The notes under the pieces were generated by a model that ran no database searches, was not told the DNA's origin, and saw nothing but the letters and a program-made list of their open reading frames with translations. DNA of 64,000 bases from Artemisia argyi (Eukaryota > Streptophyta > Magnoliopsida > Asterales > Asteraceae): contig CM060681.1 in NCBI GenBank assembly GCA_030686995.1, forward strand, positions 161,101,333-161,165,332, in the 5' to 3' direction. The stretch's first letter is position 1. Every line of letters starts with the position of its first letter. Below, in pieces: positions 23,301 through 35,675 of the stretch. A program made the position numbers and the translations under genes.

Positions 23301-24293
23301 ATGGTGCAGGCGTGCGATGCATGTCAACGAGCCGGAAATATATCGCATAGGGATGAAGCACCTCAGAACTTTATACAAGTTTGTGAGGTATTCGATGTTT
23401 GGGGGATTGACTTCATGGGACCCTTTCCATCCTCAGGGGGAAACGAGTACATCTTAGTCGCCATTGACTATGTTTCAAAATGGGTTAAGGCACAAGCCCG
23501 TAGGACCAATGATGCAAGAGTAGTCATTCATTTCCTGAAAAAGCTTTTCGCAAGATTCGGGATTCCGAAAGCTCTCATCAGTGATAGGGGAACACATTTT
23601 TGCAATGCACAAATGGAAAAGGTCATGAAAAGGTATGGAGTACCCCATCGATTCTCCACCGCCTATCATCCACAGACCAATGGCCAAGTCGAAAACACCA
23701 ATAGAGCTATTAAAAGAATACTTGAAAAAACGGTTAGTCAAAACAGAAATGACTGGTCATTTAAACTCGACGAAGCCTTATGGGCATTCCGAACTGTCTA
23801 CAAAACACCTATTGGAACGACCCCATTCCGCATGGTGTATGGTAAGGCATGTCACTTACCGGTAGAATTAGAACACAAGGCTTATTGGGCACTTAAGGCA
23901 TGCAACTTAGATTACACAACTGCTGGAAATAACAGGTTTTTGCAATTGCACGAGCTTGATGAACTTAGACTAGAAGCCTACGAATCCTCCATCACATATA
24001 AAGAAAGAGCTAAAAGATGGCATGACCAGAGAATTAAGAAACCCAAAGAATTTTCAGAGGGAGACAAGGTCCTATTATACAATTCTCGGTTGAGATTATT
24101 TCCGGGAAAACTTAAGTCTAGATGGTATGGACCGTTCACGGTAAAGAATTCTTCTAAATTTGGAGCGGTAGTGTTAATTGATGATGAAGGTAGGGAATTC
24201 ACGGTTAACATACAACGTGTAAAACACTACCAAGAAAATAACAATGAAATGATTAGTGAGGAGGATGTGACGTTTGATGATGAAATCACGTAG
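20313..24293 (+). pseudogene. pol: Athila-type Pol polyprotein (protease, reverse transcriptase, RNase H, integrase)
   Basis: The frame begins at 20313, overlapping the end of gag in another frame, and is broken by one TAG at 20532-20534. It is then open for 1246 codons from 20553. Numbered from that ATG: protease DLGAS at 82-86; reverse transcriptase with FMDDFS around 523-528 (the catalytic Asp pair); RNase H beginning CDASDF at 671; integrase zinc-binding HH at about 890 and CDAC at about 921; integrase catalytic D953 (GIDF), D1011 (SDRGTH) and E1047 (QVENT), with the proper 35-residue spacing. The tail runs to [11 protein letters not shown] and lacks a chromodomain, as in Athila. All catalytic residues are present; only the early stop and the gag defect look disabling. 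Integration would occur in the nucleus after reverse transcription in particles. Confidence 0.93.
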
Positions 24294-24612
24294 TAACCCA
24301 TGACCTTGAGTCTAGCTACAAGACTCGTAAATAAAGAAAAGCGCTTCTTGGGAGGCAACCCATGTTTTGTGTGATTTTAATTATTTGTTTGTTATTTGCT
24401 TCCGTATGCATGCTTTATTTTTATTGTTGGTTGATCATGTTTCTCAATTAAAATGTGGAAATACTTTACTTTGTTGTTTAGCCTAGTCTTAACTCCACCT
24501 AGAAGTATTTTTGCAAAAGATAAGTGTAAGGGGAAACCCCAAATATGTTTTTAAGAAACAAACCGATCATGATTCTCCACAATAATAAATGAGCATGTAT
24601 ATTCATAATGAA
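24294..24612 (+). other. Non-coding segment after Athila-like pol
   Basis: Contains the conserved-looking phrase agcgcttcttgggaggcaac (24340-24359) known from Athila relatives just after pol. The rest is AT-rich and non-coding up to the junction with the duplicated LTR piece. Confidence 0.6.
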
Positions 24613-24973
24613 GTTTAGCTTATTTCATTTTTAGTATTCTATTTTGATTGCATCTTAGTTTTGGGTTAGTTGAATAGCAACTAATTCCGCCCACTCTTCC
24701 AAAACCCGAGAATTTCAATTGCTTTCTAAAAAATATAAAAACACAAAAATAATCATCCCTCACCTTTAGAACTAGTAATTTAGGCTTTCTAATCCTAGCG
24801 ACACTATTCCTACACTGAACGATCAATCCCCCGGTACTTGTCACTATACTATACTACAACGATCAGGTACACTGCCTGGTGGGGGTTGTAAGCCTCTCGA
24901 GATCACTCGAGATGTAAAGCCTATTGCGATTCCCACGCATCAAGTTTTTGGCGCCGCAGCCCGGGGAAATAGT
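24613..24973 (+). repeat. Internal partial LTR copy with a second primer-binding site
   Basis: This segment duplicates about 18447-18808: the last 330 bp of the LTR, its tcaag junction, the tggcgccgcagcccgggg primer site and about eight following bases. Homology starts at tttagcttatttc and ends after aaatagtt. The copy is about 98% identical to the 5' version. No target duplication or full LTR is present, so it is not a solo LTR insertion. A template switch during reverse transcription, or recombination between two element copies, is more likely. Confidence 0.9.
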
Positions 24974-26739
24974 TTTGCAGGATTTACAGGTTATTTTCGA
25001 CAAGGAGATGATTTATATTCTGGAAGGGAAGCTTTGATTGTTCATTTTCTTGGAGGAAGATTTAACCTGGCCACCTATAATCCATACCGAGCGAATCAGG
25101 GGAGTATTTGATTTCATTCTCTTTACTTTTTAACTTTTACATTCTTTACTTGAACATTGGGGACAATGTTCATCTTAAGTGTAAGGGGAGGGTAAAAAGA
25201 TGATACCTTACATATGCACTTTCGCTTGAGTTTGTTTTGTTTGATAGTAGATGTGTAATAAAACTATGAGAAATACTTGTTAGTGCAATTTTAGCGCAAA
25301 ATTTAAAATTTTTTACAACATTTAGGAGTGAAACTTTAGCCATAGCAAGCGTCTCATGGATAGGAGATTGTATGACTAGCACATAACCGTATATTCAGAA
25401 AAATTTTCCACCCAAATATGTGAGGTTCGCATTTAGATTTGATAGGGAAAGCATTTACTATTAGTGCTTATGAGTGTACCGGTAGCATTTAGATTCTAGA
25501 ACTTGCGTTAGTGATGCATCCCGAGACCGCTAGTGAGACTACATTCGTGTGGTAGGATTTACTACATGATAAGAGGCATTAGGATCACCCTTGTGTTAAA
25601 CCCGTATCATAATTACTTGACCATTTAAGTCATATTACTTGACTAGTTAAGTCAACTAATTTTTCCCACACCCTTAGCGTTGTACTCATTTTTAGTACAC
25701 GAAACCCCTAGTACACCCCTCCGAGCCTATCTTTTCGTTTCTAACTTTAAGCATTTTACTTAAAGGAAGAATTTGTTACACCCCACTTAAATGTACACCC
25801 AAATCGCCTTAACCTTCCGTGTATGCGCTCATTTTTAGTGCATTATTGTTATTTGTTAAACCCTAAGTTAACTTTCTAATTGATTACATGGTTGCTAAGT
25901 CGAGTCATATCTTTGTACATATTGTTTTGGGACGATTGGGACTCATGGGTAAGTACTTATTTTATGAAGTAATGGGGAAGAACATCATTTATTACCCCCA
26001 TATGTACGTTAATCTTAAAAGTGCTCCAAGTGTTTTGATTTTCTTAATTCGGGTCATTAGATTAGTTTAATGTAAAGTATGTAAAGATTCAAGTGTAAGG
26101 GGAATATTCATTCCCTATGATGTATTATTTTGGATGGTAGGGTAAGAGTGTATGCACACACAAAAAAAAAAAAAAAAAAAAAAAAACATACGGACTACCA
26201 TCCCGTTTTTGTTCTATGTTTATTTTATGTTTTTTTTATTTTTCATTTATTAGCTTAAGTCGAGTCTAGTCTTGGCTTAGCAACGCCACATTGTACATGT
26301 AATTAACCAAGATTGTTAACTTGCCACCAGTAATAACTTCCTTTATCCAACAAAACCGTGTAATTCATATCCCTATACCTAACGTTACAACCCTTTAAAA
26401 GACCTCTTTGATAGTTTATCCTAGGTGCTTACGCCATGTGGTGGAGGTTTGATCCTTTCCCAAGCCTATGGTAATCTATTTTGCTATGACAGGTAGTGAG
26501 AGATATCTTCCGTTTCCATATTGTAATTTACACTTTATTACACCCGAGAGATGTGAGTATCTAAACACTATTTGTGAGGTGCTTGTATATGACCTCCATG
26601 CTTGTCTATTGGTCATTAGTGGAACGATTATTTGTTGTAATTACTTTTATATTAGTGTTAAATGACCCCTAACTTGTATTTTGACTAGAATAAAAGCGCA
26701 TTTGCTTGAGGACAAGCAAATCTCAAGTGTAAGGGTATA
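24974..26739 (+). other. 3' non-coding region of the Athila-like element
   Basis: No env-like frame is detectable. The stretch shows repeated aagtgtaagggga phrases (near 24525, 25177, 26090, 26725), a ggggacaatgtt phrase at 25158 and an A25 run at 26162-26186. The final copy, tctcaagtgtaaggg (26721-26735), next to the 3' LTR, probably includes the polypurine tract. The repeated phrase may reflect past duplications of that tract. Confidence 0.6.
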
Positions 26740-28190
26740 TGATGAGGCGAAAAATGATCCATTTTTAGGGGGTCATTTAAGCCCGAATCCGAATTTATTT
26801 GATCAAATATTGCCCTAAATCGTTCCTTTTGTGATTTTAGGTACTTGGAGAGTGAATTCTGGAAAAGAAGCCATTTTGAACGTTTTTGGAGCATAAAAGT
26901 GAAGAAAACGGCAAAGTCTCAATTTTCCATGCTGGGAACAGTAGGTGACGGCGTCAAGAGTAATTTCCTGACGGCGTCAAACCTCAATAATAAAATCCGA
27001 GAGTTCATGAAGGCGTCAAGAGTTTTCCTGACGGCGTCAAAACCCTAAGAATTAAAATCCGTAGTTGATGACGGCGTCACACACAGGGCGTCAAGAGTAA
27101 TTTGTGTGACGGCCTAGGCCTTGACGGCGTCAGAAGTAGATCAAGGCCGTCCGAGGAAGTATTTGGCGGCGAGATGACGGCGTTACACCTTTGTTCTTGA
27201 CGTCGTCATCCCTATTTTCCTATATATAGTTTTCTAGTTTTTCACATTAAAAGAGAGAAGTTTTGGGAGAAACCCTAAAGACGATTTTGGTGTAACTTTA
27301 CAGGTTTTTCAAGGGATCCAACCCCTTGATACCTTGCATGATTAATCAAGATAAGTGTTCTTCTAATTCAATCAATATGTCTATGTGTTGGTTGTTTATA
27401 TCTTATTCTTGTCTTAATTCTATCATGCTAGGCTAGATCTCTTTTGTGTTTGCTTAGATCTAATGAAACCTAGATATTGATTATGTGTTGATTACTTGTT
27501 TATTCTTGTTTTTGGATGAATGATTTATATGTTAGGCTTAAGAAAACTGGCAGATCTCCAAATGGTAACATGCTTGAACGTCTTAAGAAACATGAACCGA
27601 GGCGTACTAGGTCTTTATTGGTTGTATTTAATGCATGAGCCACTGTTTACAATCCCTATAGTTGTGCTGGGCATGGTGTAGGAGGAGATAAGAGCTCATA
27701 GAATTGGGGAGTTATGTATGCCACCCCATGAATGGTATTAAGGAATACGATCCGTCATCCATGCAATTATAACAAGTAATTAACGTGTAAAAGATATCTA
27801 GGGAGTAGTGAAATCTAAGTAAACACATTTTCTCCAATTACTGCTCACAACCTTAGTATAATTTAGCTTATTTCATTTTTAGTATTCTATTTTGATTGCA
27901 TCTTAGTTTTGGGTTAGTTGAATAGCAACTAATTCCGCCCACTCTTCCAAAACCCGAGAATTTCAATTGCTTTCTAAAAAATATAAAAACACAAAAATAA
28001 TCATCCCTCACCTTTAGAACTAGTAATTTAGGCTTTCTAATCCTAGCGACACTATTCCTAAGCTGAACGATCAATCCCCCGGTACTTGTCACTATACTAT
28101 ACTACAACGATCAGGTACACTGCCTGGTGGGGGTTGTAAGCCTCTCGAGATCACTCGAGAGGTAAAGCCTGTTGCGATTCCCACGCATCA
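26740..28190 (+). repeat. 3' LTR of the Athila-like element
   Basis: Same length as the 5' LTR (1451 bp), with scattered substitutions, many of them C/T or G/A. Ends cccacgcatca and is followed by the target duplication ATCAC. Confidence 0.95.
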
Positions 28191-28409
28191 ATCACTCTTA
28201 CTCTGAGCATATCTCCCTACGTTTGAGTTGTTCTCTAATCCTTACCATTGGCCTGCAGATGATAGGTGGTGTAGTTCCAAAGGAAACTTAATGAAATTGC
28301 TAGGAGTTTGAGGTGATAAAAGATAGAATATTCATTAGATCGGAATTCGTTAATAGTACATGAAACTTATATGATAGAACTTAGAATTAAACACAAAAGA
28401 AATACAACA
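28191..28409 (-). pseudogene. Integrase remnant and deletion junction of the chromovirus-derived element
   Basis: On the minus strand, 28272-28196 still aligns with the integrase stretch around YHPQTDGQ and the [13 protein letters not shown] segment, including a leftover RTTQT and GDML. The catalytic Glu region is no longer readable. The integrase fragment at 16649-17325 continues it, with the Athila-like insert between. The next segment (28290-28409) is AT-rich and unrelated to pol, and gag begins immediately after. A large deletion must have removed protease through the integrase N-terminus here. Confidence 0.7.
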
Positions 28410-29472
28410 CTAGAGAGTTAAGGCTTTGGTTTTCTTGTTCCTTAGCTCCGAGCTGTCCTTTCTGAGATGCCCTAAGTTTCCACATTTGAAGCAACTTCCT
28501 GGAATCCTCTGATTTGTGGGTTTCCTACAGTCCTTAGTTAGATGACCCCGCTTCTTGCATATTCCACACAGTCCACTGCAATGATATAAGTGATGCAGAT
28601 TACACATGTTGCAGTAAGGTAAATTTCCAGTATATCTTTTCTTTGTGCGTGGTCCTGCAGCATAAGCTCTAAACACTTCTTGTCCTTTGTTTGGCTGCCA
28701 TACTTGATCGTTTCCTTGGTTGTCATCCCTTTTCCTTTTTTTTTTCGTTGATGTTGTTGACAGTAGTTTCTTGTTTCATCACTTGAGCCATAAGCTTTTG
28801 AGACATTCCGATAGCTTCCTCCAACGTGTGCGGTTTAGAAGCAATTACGTTCCCCCTGATGTTGTGCGGTAGTCCACCGATGAAATTTTCTAGCAGCTTT
28901 TCATTATCTGGAACCATAGTTGGGCATAGTGCAGCCAACTCCTGAAACCTCCTGAAGTAGGTCTCGATGTCATCACCTTTAGTCACCAGTTCATAGAATT
29001 CTGTTTCCAACTTCTGCACCTCAGTACGAGGGCAAAACTTACTAGTCATCAACTTCTTGAATTGCTCCCAAGTGAGCTTGTAGGCATTTTCCATACCAAT
29101 CGGTTGAGCATAAGAATTCCACCATGACATAGCTTCATCCAAAAGCATACCAGTAGCGAATTTTACCTTGCTGACATCAGGACAGTTGCACATGAGGAAC
29201 ACATTCTCAGTCTTTTCGAACCAGCGAATCAAAGCAACCGCTCCTTCAGTGCCCTTAAACTTGATGGGATCACTAATCTTAAAATTTTTCCAAGTACATT
29301 CACGCCTAGTATCGGATTGTCCATCTGTCCCTGTCTGTAAAGCGGTTTCAACAGCCCTTGCAGCTACCTCAGCTCTCTCGATCTCTAGAGCTTCAGCTAT
29401 ACTATCCTTAACAAATTTCCGAATAGCAGCAGGTGTCATAGTTGGAGTAGCTTTAGATTTCCCTGGCGGCAT
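28410..29472 (-). pseudogene. gag: Chromovirus-type Gag, one frameshift
   Basis: Starts with ATG at 29472 (MPPGKSKAT). The Gag core spans about residues 60-235 (FKGTEGAVALIRWFEK, WNSYAQPIG, FCPRTEVQKLE, ENFIGGLPHNIRG). At 28737-28746 an A10 run has slipped and ends the first frame at 28723. The other frame carries on through KGQEVFRAYAAGP to 28410 with two zinc-knuckle-like motifs, CGICKKRGHLTKDC and CFKCGNLGHLRKDS, the second lacking its last Cys. Apart from the homopolymer slip, gag is close to intact, in contrast to the decayed integrase. It is the only gene of the element that could have stayed under selection. Confidence 0.88.
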
Positions 29473-30374
29473 AGCTTTTCAAAACTAGAAAAGAAGGGTG
29501 AAACATAAATAAGACGTTTCCTAGGGAGGTCATTGATAATATCCACTTATCAATATTGCGAGTAGTGAGTGATAAGTGACATCGGAATCCATAGAGTGTT
29601 AGCTAATTCCTTGTATATATGGGGATGGGGAAGGGAAATAATAATGATGGTGAGTAGGGAAAAGACTGTGACAACTGCGACAAAATGATATTGTGATAAA
29701 AGAAAATACTGTGATGTAAGTGTATCATGCATAGACGTGAAGATTCATGGGATGTAATGACCAGTTGACGTGCTTCCAGGCGGCGGTTCACTAAGTGATG
29801 AAAAGTATGAATATTCTGAAAACGAGGGTATACACACACATAAATGAAACCTTTGGAAAATGAGTAGAGGATTTAATCCAGACAAAATTTTATTATAACC
29901 ATTTTCAGTGTTGCAAAATTCATTTCTGAGTTGGATATAGGTGGTCAGCCTATGTCCTACTATCCCGGGTCGAATATAAATGACCAGTCTATATTCCACC
30001 GTGGTTCCATGAATTTTGAAATACTCAGCTCAGTTATAGTAAGACTATGTCCTTCACAAATACCAAGACGTTCTGAAAGACAAAAGCAAGTGACCAAACT
30101 CGAGGTCAAATGATGAAACTACGCAAGGAAAACATAATGCGGTGACATATATGATACGTGAATATGCTTATATGAAAGACAATTATAGTAATCAACTATA
30201 ATAAATGAATATAATATATCAGGTAATGAGACATAAATCTCATCACCTATGTAAGCAACTAACCACAAATGAGGCTTCAGCTTGGCAGGCAGGCACGTGA
30301 CGGTCATAGGGTTAAGTTTTCTTGAAAGTAGCTATAGTCTAGGTTTTAAAAACACTTAGTTCGCTATAGCCAAA
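29473..30374 (-). other. Leader between primer site and gag
   Basis: About 900 bp with no conserved coding frame. Small minus-strand frames (for example 29745-29999) have no recognisable domain. Long leaders are normal in this lineage and usually hold packaging signals; none can be identified by eye. Confidence 0.5.
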
Positions 30375-30386
30375 GCTCTGGTACCA
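30375..30386 (-). other. Primer-binding site (initiator tRNA-Met type)
   Basis: The minus strand reads TGGTACCAGAGC three bases inside the right LTR, one mismatch from the initiator-Met primer site TGGTATCAGAGC. This sets the element orientation to minus. Confidence 0.85.
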
Positions 30387-30389
30387 ATC

Positions 30390-33300
30390 TGTCACACCCC
30401 CAAAATCGGGTCCAGCGGAAGCATACATGTAGCTGGGGTGTAACTCAATTGGTATTACAACACTAGTTCAAAAATAGTTTGCACTTGAATCATTTAGAAT
30501 AAAATAGTTAAATCAAAATGTTGAATCTATATCGTTAAAAGTAATGCGGAAGTAGGCCATTAAAATAGTTAAAAACGGTCCCCAAATGATTAAATCAGAG
30601 TCTTCTATGACCATGCCCTGCCCTGCCAAAACCTCTTGTAGCGTGCCATTGCTTAATACCTGAAAATACATGCTAAAGTATCAACACAATGGTTGGTGAG
30701 TTCATAGAGTCTTGTGAAAAAGAATGTAATGCATATGTATGAAGGTATCCCAGCAAAGGAATCGTAAATCCACTCAGTTACAAGTCCCGCCATAAGAGAC
30801 TTGTAACCTGTGTGTTTACGACCCACTGCCAAATGTAATATATATATGTGAACAAATGTAATACTTGTATCCAAATTCCATGATAAATATAGCAAACGGC
30901 TATATAAATAATTCAGTCCATGAGGCCATATGATAAAACAGTCAAGTGGGAAAATCTGTAATAAGGTTGATGCAAAGGCATCGTAATTCAGTCAATTAGG
31001 GAAACAACAATATTACGTTTGACATCACAGCCAAGTGGGGAGTACCACAATATTACGTTTGACATCACAGCCAAGTGGGGAATACCACAATACGTTTGAT
31101 ATCACAGCCAAGTGGGGAATACCACAATATTACGTTTGACATCACAGCCAAGTGGGGAATACCACAATATTACAATGAACATATGGGAACAATTTGTGAC
31201 CATGAAGTCATGTAAACAAGGATGACAAATCCCATGAAATGCAGTAATCAACATACCAATGAAATGCAGGTAATCAAACATATGTATAGGTAAAGCTGAA
31301 AATGTTTGAGTAATCAACCATGTAAAGCAAGTAATGCGTTTAAGTAAAACGAGCATGTATTCTCCCCTAAAGAGTTTACAAAACAATTAAAAGAGTAGGG
31401 GCTATGACTCACCTGAAGCTGATGTTACTGTGATGAAGTGAAATGAACAACAATGAACGGTAAGCTGCCGCAACCTAATATGAATGATATGAACGATCTA
31501 ATTTAGATCATGAAATGATGTTGGAAATGTCCATGCACATGTTTCCTAAACCACTCTACTCTTTGGAAAAACACTTGTTGTTATCAAAAATATATATTTT
31601 CCAAGACTTAGGAAAATATGGCTATTAGAAAAATAAAGCTAGTTGCAATATATATGCATATATATCGTATGTATCAATGTTAGTGTTGAAATCCTCGGTT
31701 TGAAATCCTTGAAATAACACCTTGTAGTGATAAAAATATACTTGTAATCACTAATACTTCATTAGTTATGAATTTAGGTACTTGGTTAATATTTCTAGAA
31801 AATCTATAATTTAGTACGTAGAAGTGGTATTATTATTATTAATAGTGAAAGCTGCCAATTATAGAGGAGTTTTGCCGATATTGAAACGTGAATATCTTTG
31901 TCGTTATAAGCCCGTTTTACTTATTCTTTATATCCACGGTTACGTCTTAGTATGTAGTAACATATTTTGGAAAGCTTGGCTCCTCCGGGTTACGTCTAAA
32001 GTCTCTTTTTGTGCGACGAAAAACGTCCAACAGCATGTATTTTTCCGGAAAATAGTTTTCGTCAATAAACTTGCAAAAATCATAACTTCTTCGTTATAAA
32101 CTCTTTTTAATTCGTTCTTTCGCCTACGGATTCGTTTTTGTATTTACTGATTTTCCAGAATTTACCAAAATGGGACAGAATGTTTATATAGTTGTTACAA
32201 AACCATTTCCAAGGTTCAAAACTAGTTTCTACATCAACCAAAACTCTTGCAAACTTCACAAAACTATACTAATCCTACCATACACTTTCTTAGGGTGCCA
32301 TGGGTTCCTAATGACTAGTAATCAAGTTAATTTAACAAGGGAACACCTAAATCACAATCTAGGGTTTGTATGTTCAAAAAGTATACAAAAATAAAGTGGT
32401 ATAACTAATTTTTGCATGAAATTAAGCATGAATACCATAAGATACATATGTTAATTAGATGAAAACATGAAAATAAATTTGAATACTCACTTTGAGATAA
32501 TAGGTGGTGAGATGATGAGAAACCTTGGATTACTTGTGTTTTTGTGTTATGATTCTTGATTAGGATGATGAAATGAACAACTTTGATGCTTTGTACTTTG
32601 AAAATTAATGGATTTTGGTTGGGGATCTTAATTGGGTCGTGGTCTAGGGAGGAAGACAAGAGAAAACCTCACTTTGATTCTTGAAAATGAATGTAAATGT
32701 GTTAAAGGTGTTTAAGTATAAAATATCTAATGAAATAGCATTATGGTAAATATTTAGTCAAGTGGAAGACAAGGGGGGGCTGCACATGTAAAGAAATTAG
32801 ATGAGTATGTAGTAAGCTTGGTGTTATCTGGTTCACGGAGTCGGTTTTGGTTCCGTTATTCGCAAAACGTAAAGTTTTAAACCGCGAAACGTAAATTCGG
32901 GCATCGTAAAAATATGAAACTTGAAAGAATGACTAAACTTGTCAAAATACTCCATAATAAAATAAAAATGAATGGTAAGTTCCATCGGGTTGCTTGAACG
33001 TTGTTAAAACTGGAAACGCGGGTTAAAAACGCGTAATTCGCGTAAAACGCTGAACTGGAAAACGTAAAATTCCAAAATACTGGGTAAATGAATGTAATAA
33101 CTTTTATGATGATATAATGGATATAAAAATATGTCGGAACCATTGTGGGAATATTTAGATATATTCGTCGTGTTTATAAACCGGGTGTTAACGTTTATTT
33201 ATAAATAATTATAAGGAACACGTTAAATGTATCAAATATATAAATTTGAAAATCCTAAGAGTGGTATAACATATAAATGACCTACTGATGATATGCAGAC

Positions 33301-33593
33301 TGTCTCTAGTCCGTATGCAGTGTCCTTAACACTAACGAAATGAATTCGCACCTAAACCAGTCCGGTTACGCGAATTTGAATACCCGTAAACTAAATTTAC
33401 GATGAAACGTGTAATGCAAGTGAATAGTGAAAACTTTTCCGGCAATGAATAGTGTTTAGTGAATAGTAATATTCCTGAATGCTTCTCGGAATGTCAAACT
33501 GACACCAAAAATGATGAATAGTAAACTGATGAATAGTGTTTTTCCAAAGTTCGGGAAATGACCTGAAATGACCTGAAATGGTGAGTTGTGACA
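30390..33593 (-). repeat. Right LTR (5' LTR in element orientation)
   Basis: Copy of 13431-16648, about 99% identical and 14 bp shorter. One clear difference is near 33540, where a short gaatagtgttttt unit is missing. The tandem repeat is at 31013-31172. Confidence 0.95.
31013..31172 (+). repeat. 40-bp tandem repeat in the right LTR
   Basis: Same array as 14054-14213, with the same shortened unit and a few substitutions. Confidence 0.85.
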
Positions 33594-33598
33594 CTGCA

Positions 33599-34620
33599 GT
33601 AGTGTTTTTAGTGTTATAAACTGAGCTTGTTTTATTGTATCTGAGTTTCTTTGAGTGCGTTTTAGTGTATTTCATGTTCTCTAAATCTCTGGATTATTCT
33701 AGTGCTAAACTGCTTATTGCTTATGCTTATTATTAATTGCTTTTTGCTTATTTATGAGATTCTGAGCATGAATTGATCTGAATTCAGTTTATTTAGGCAT
33801 AATTGAGTATTAGGAACTTTCTGTATCAGTTTCACTTAGTTTTGGTACAAGTGCTTATTAATAAGCACTTGTATTAAGCTGTTTTCATCTCAATAAGCAC
33901 TTTTCTGCTAATTTTTCCAACTTTCTTATTTTTCCTAGATTTCAAATAACATTTTTAAATTTCTGTAAAAATTTTATATTTTTCTGAGTTGTTTTGCTAT
34001 TTTTCTTATTTTGTTTCAATTTTTAATACATTTTTAATAGAGAAAAATCAAATAAAAATCAGAAAAATCCTGAAAAATTCCAAAAATATTTTAGAAAATT
34101 CTTTTTAGTTATTTTAGATTTTTCAAAATTTATTTTGTATTTTTCACATTTATATTCCCATTTTCTCCATTTTTAATTCAATTTAAAATTACAAAAATAG
34201 AAATTAAATCGTAGAAAATAAATAAAAAGTCAAAAAAATATTGTTCTTTTTCTCAAAATTATTTTTAGTAGTTTAAGATTGTTAGAAATTTAATTTACAT
34301 TTTTAGGATAATTTTTTCATTAAAATTCACTTTTTAATTCGTACGTAACGTTTTAAATTCGCGTTTGATTTTTCCGTTTTTAGTTTTTAGACATTTATGA
34401 ATAAGTAGCTTGTAACTTCTGCTTATTTTCTTATTTCTTATCATAATTTTAGTTCCATAATCACAATTTCACTTTTTCATGACACGATTTCACGAATCGA
34501 ATTTCACGATTCCATTCACTCCTTCACGGGAAACGAACTCGGGATTTGTATTTCTTGCAAATCCTTTGGAGTTTATACATATATATAATTTGAGCTTATC
34601 AGTGTTGGTGGTGATCGGTT
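33599..34620 (+). other. Right part of the older repeat interrupted at 13430
   Basis: Resumes directly after the CTGCA duplication. AT-rich, non-coding, with many gcttatt motifs (33700-33910) and a palindrome aagtgcttattaataagcactt near 33850-33870. The downstream limit is uncertain; sequence character changes after about 34620. Confidence 0.4.
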
Positions 34621-35670
34621 TTGTTTTTTAAATTACATTTTATGTCCACAACTATCAAAGAATATCATTGAGGCCCATGTGTATTTTTAATTTTTTTTAA
34701 CATAAGAGTAAAAAACGTTTTTAAAAGGTTTTTTTAGGTAAATAGGAAATAATTAGATATTGAATATTTTTCTACTTTAAAAATGAAAATCAAATTAAAT
34801 AAAATATTACTAAAAAAATGAATGAATCCATTTTTTTGAAATGAAAAATTCCCAATAACGATTTTGTTTTATTAGGAAAAAGATAATTATTTTTGGTTTA
34901 AAACTAAACTAGGTTCGGCGGAGTGGTTGCTGCTACAACACATACAAAAGCAATGAAACTTGGTTCGGTAAATTTCTTGACTAAACCACCTTATTTTTTA
35001 CCACTTTCATGCGTGCAGTTACATCATGCGTAATTTTGTGTCCCTTCACGCATCAGTATTGCTACCATTACGGGCTCATAATAGTATTTGAGGTTTAAAA
35101 CAAGTGGTCAAGCACGCTGATTTTATTTATAAGAAGTATCGGGTTCAAACTACTGTGTAAACATCTTGGGGATTGTCAGAAAAAGGGTTAAAGAGTTCAG
35201 TAACTGTCACGAGATATCAAAATTAAGCAGCGTAAATTTGAGTCAAAGACTCCCCCTCCCCTTAATAAAAACATCATTCGCTTAATGGTATGGTTTATTA
35301 TAGATGAGCAAAAGAAGCAAAAGACCAAACCAAAACCTAGAACCAAGAAGAACCAGACAAGACCAGACTCAATGGTTCCCGGTTCTAAATTTTGGTAAAA
35401 TTGTCGGTTCGGGTCACCAATTACAGGTTCCATAACCGAATATCCTAAAAATTATAAAAGAGATAAATTTAATATACAAATTTGCTCAAAAAGGTCGGAA
35501 ACCATGGTTACCAACAGTAAATAAAAATAATAATAATTAAAAAAAAAAAAAAAAAAAAAAAACTTTGCTCCATAAGATTCGAAAAGACGACCCCCTAACC
35601 TCTTTTCATTCAAAATACTTAATCTAAACACCTGAAACACTGACTTTTAATCTATTCAAATTTCCAAAAA
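34621..35670. other. Intergenic, no gene recognised
   Basis: AT-rich, with an A24 run at 35539-35562. Short minus-strand frames at 35197-35433 and 35452-35640 show no domains and are partly made of the homopolymer. Confidence 0.5.
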
Positions 35671-35675
35671 TCAAT

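Larger units (their letters stand above)
17326..28190 (+). mobile_element. Athila-like Ty3/gypsy element (10.9 kb), plus strand
   Basis: Two 1451-bp LTRs (17326-18776, 26740-28190) differ at roughly 1% of sites. Target duplications are ATCAC at 17321-17325 and 28191-28195. A primer site follows the left LTR. The order is gag, then protease, reverse transcriptase, RNase H and integrase, with no chromodomain, then a long 3' non-coding part: the Athila/Tat plan. The phrase agcgcttcttgggaggcaac after pol (24340-24359) and the aagtgtaagg motifs before the 3' LTR also recall Athila elements. No env-like frame survives. An extra partial copy of the LTR end plus primer site lies at 24613-24973. Gag and pol carry stops, so this copy is not autonomous as it stands. 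Confidence 0.93.
13431..33593 (-). mobile_element. Minus-strand Ty3/gypsy chromovirus-derived element with deleted pol, split by an Athila-like insertion
   Basis: The boundaries are TG...CA, with 5-bp target duplications CTGCA at 13426-13430 and 33594-33598. The long terminal repeats are 3218 and 3204 bp and about 99% identical by eye. The primer site is next to the right LTR, so the element reads on the minus strand. Internal sequence outside the nested insert is only about 2.9 kb: leader, gag, then a decayed integrase C-terminal part. Protease, reverse transcriptase, RNase H and the integrase N-terminus are absent. The integrase remnant matches, in degraded form, that of the Tekay-like element at 38147-59927, so both belong to the same broad lineage. 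Because the LTRs are far less decayed than the integrase remnant, it may have moved in this deleted form, using enzymes from another copy. Confidence 0.9.

Noticed and set aside
24600..24980. Solo LTR insertion inside the Athila-like element
   Set aside because: The segment lacks the LTR start and any target duplication, and carries the primer site with it, which a solo LTR would not.
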